Assembly: GCA_017936185.1 (NCBI GenBank)
Contig: JAGBGA010000013.1
Coordinates: forward strand, 1 to 6,794
Origin: Alphaproteobacteria bacterium
Lineage (GTDB): Bacteria; Pseudomonadota; Alphaproteobacteria; Rs-D84
Length of the DNA stretch: 6,794 nt
Reading direction: 5' to 3'
Both the position numbers and the translations under genes were made by a program. Shown here piece after piece: positions 6,791 through 6,794 of the stretch; within the stretch, counting starts at the first letter, position 1, and each line of letters starts with the position of its first letter. The notes beneath the pieces are model-generated. The model ran no database searches, was not told the DNA's origin, and worked only from the letters and a program-made list of their open reading frames with translations.

Positions 6791-6794
6791 GATG

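Overview
The window holds two long, convergent genes that fill almost all of it, plus the last 21 codons of a third gene at the left edge. Signal peptide, Shine-Dalgarno-like sites, a rho-independent terminator and standard-code stops (TGA and TAA used as stops, TGG for Trp) all point to a bacterium. The DNA is moderately AT-rich, and a secreted protein rich in cysteine next to a modular surface-polysaccharide glycosyltransferase suggests a Gram-negative organism. A host-associated alphaproteobacterium is my guess from general style; nothing in the window proves a taxon.

Left part (1-3476, + strand). An upstream gene ends at base 66 and overlaps the start of the next gene by four bases (ATGA), so the two are probably co-transcribed and translationally coupled. 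The second gene (63-3476) encodes an exported protein of about 1,137 residues that I do not recognise as any named family. Its layout is clear: cleavable signal peptide, a long N-terminal region holding all 22 cysteines of the mature protein, a cysteine-free helical region, an 80-residue Pro/Val/Glu/Thr linker, one glycine-rich hydrophobic segment that looks like a membrane anchor, and a C-terminal domain of about 210 residues.

Middle (about 3391-3476). A textbook terminator for the + strand lies inside the reading frame of the exported protein, before its stop codon, and a tandem TAATAA sits just upstream of the hairpin in the next frame. This looks like loss of the normal stop by a one-base change (or a sequence error) and explains why the two convergent reading frames overlap by 25 bases.

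Right part (3452-6794, - strand). One gene encodes a three-module glycosyltransferase of about 1,069 residues: an N-terminal pair of about 35-residue repeats, a GT2-type domain, a GT4-type (GT-B fold) domain and a second GT-A-like domain with an EDD motif. It probably builds a cell-surface glycan by adding several sugars from one polypeptide. A candidate sigma70-type promoter lies upstream of it at 6699-6727. The two large genes are transcribed toward each other, and the sequence gives no evidence that they work together.

I found no tRNA, rRNA, CRISPR array, insertion sequence or attachment site.
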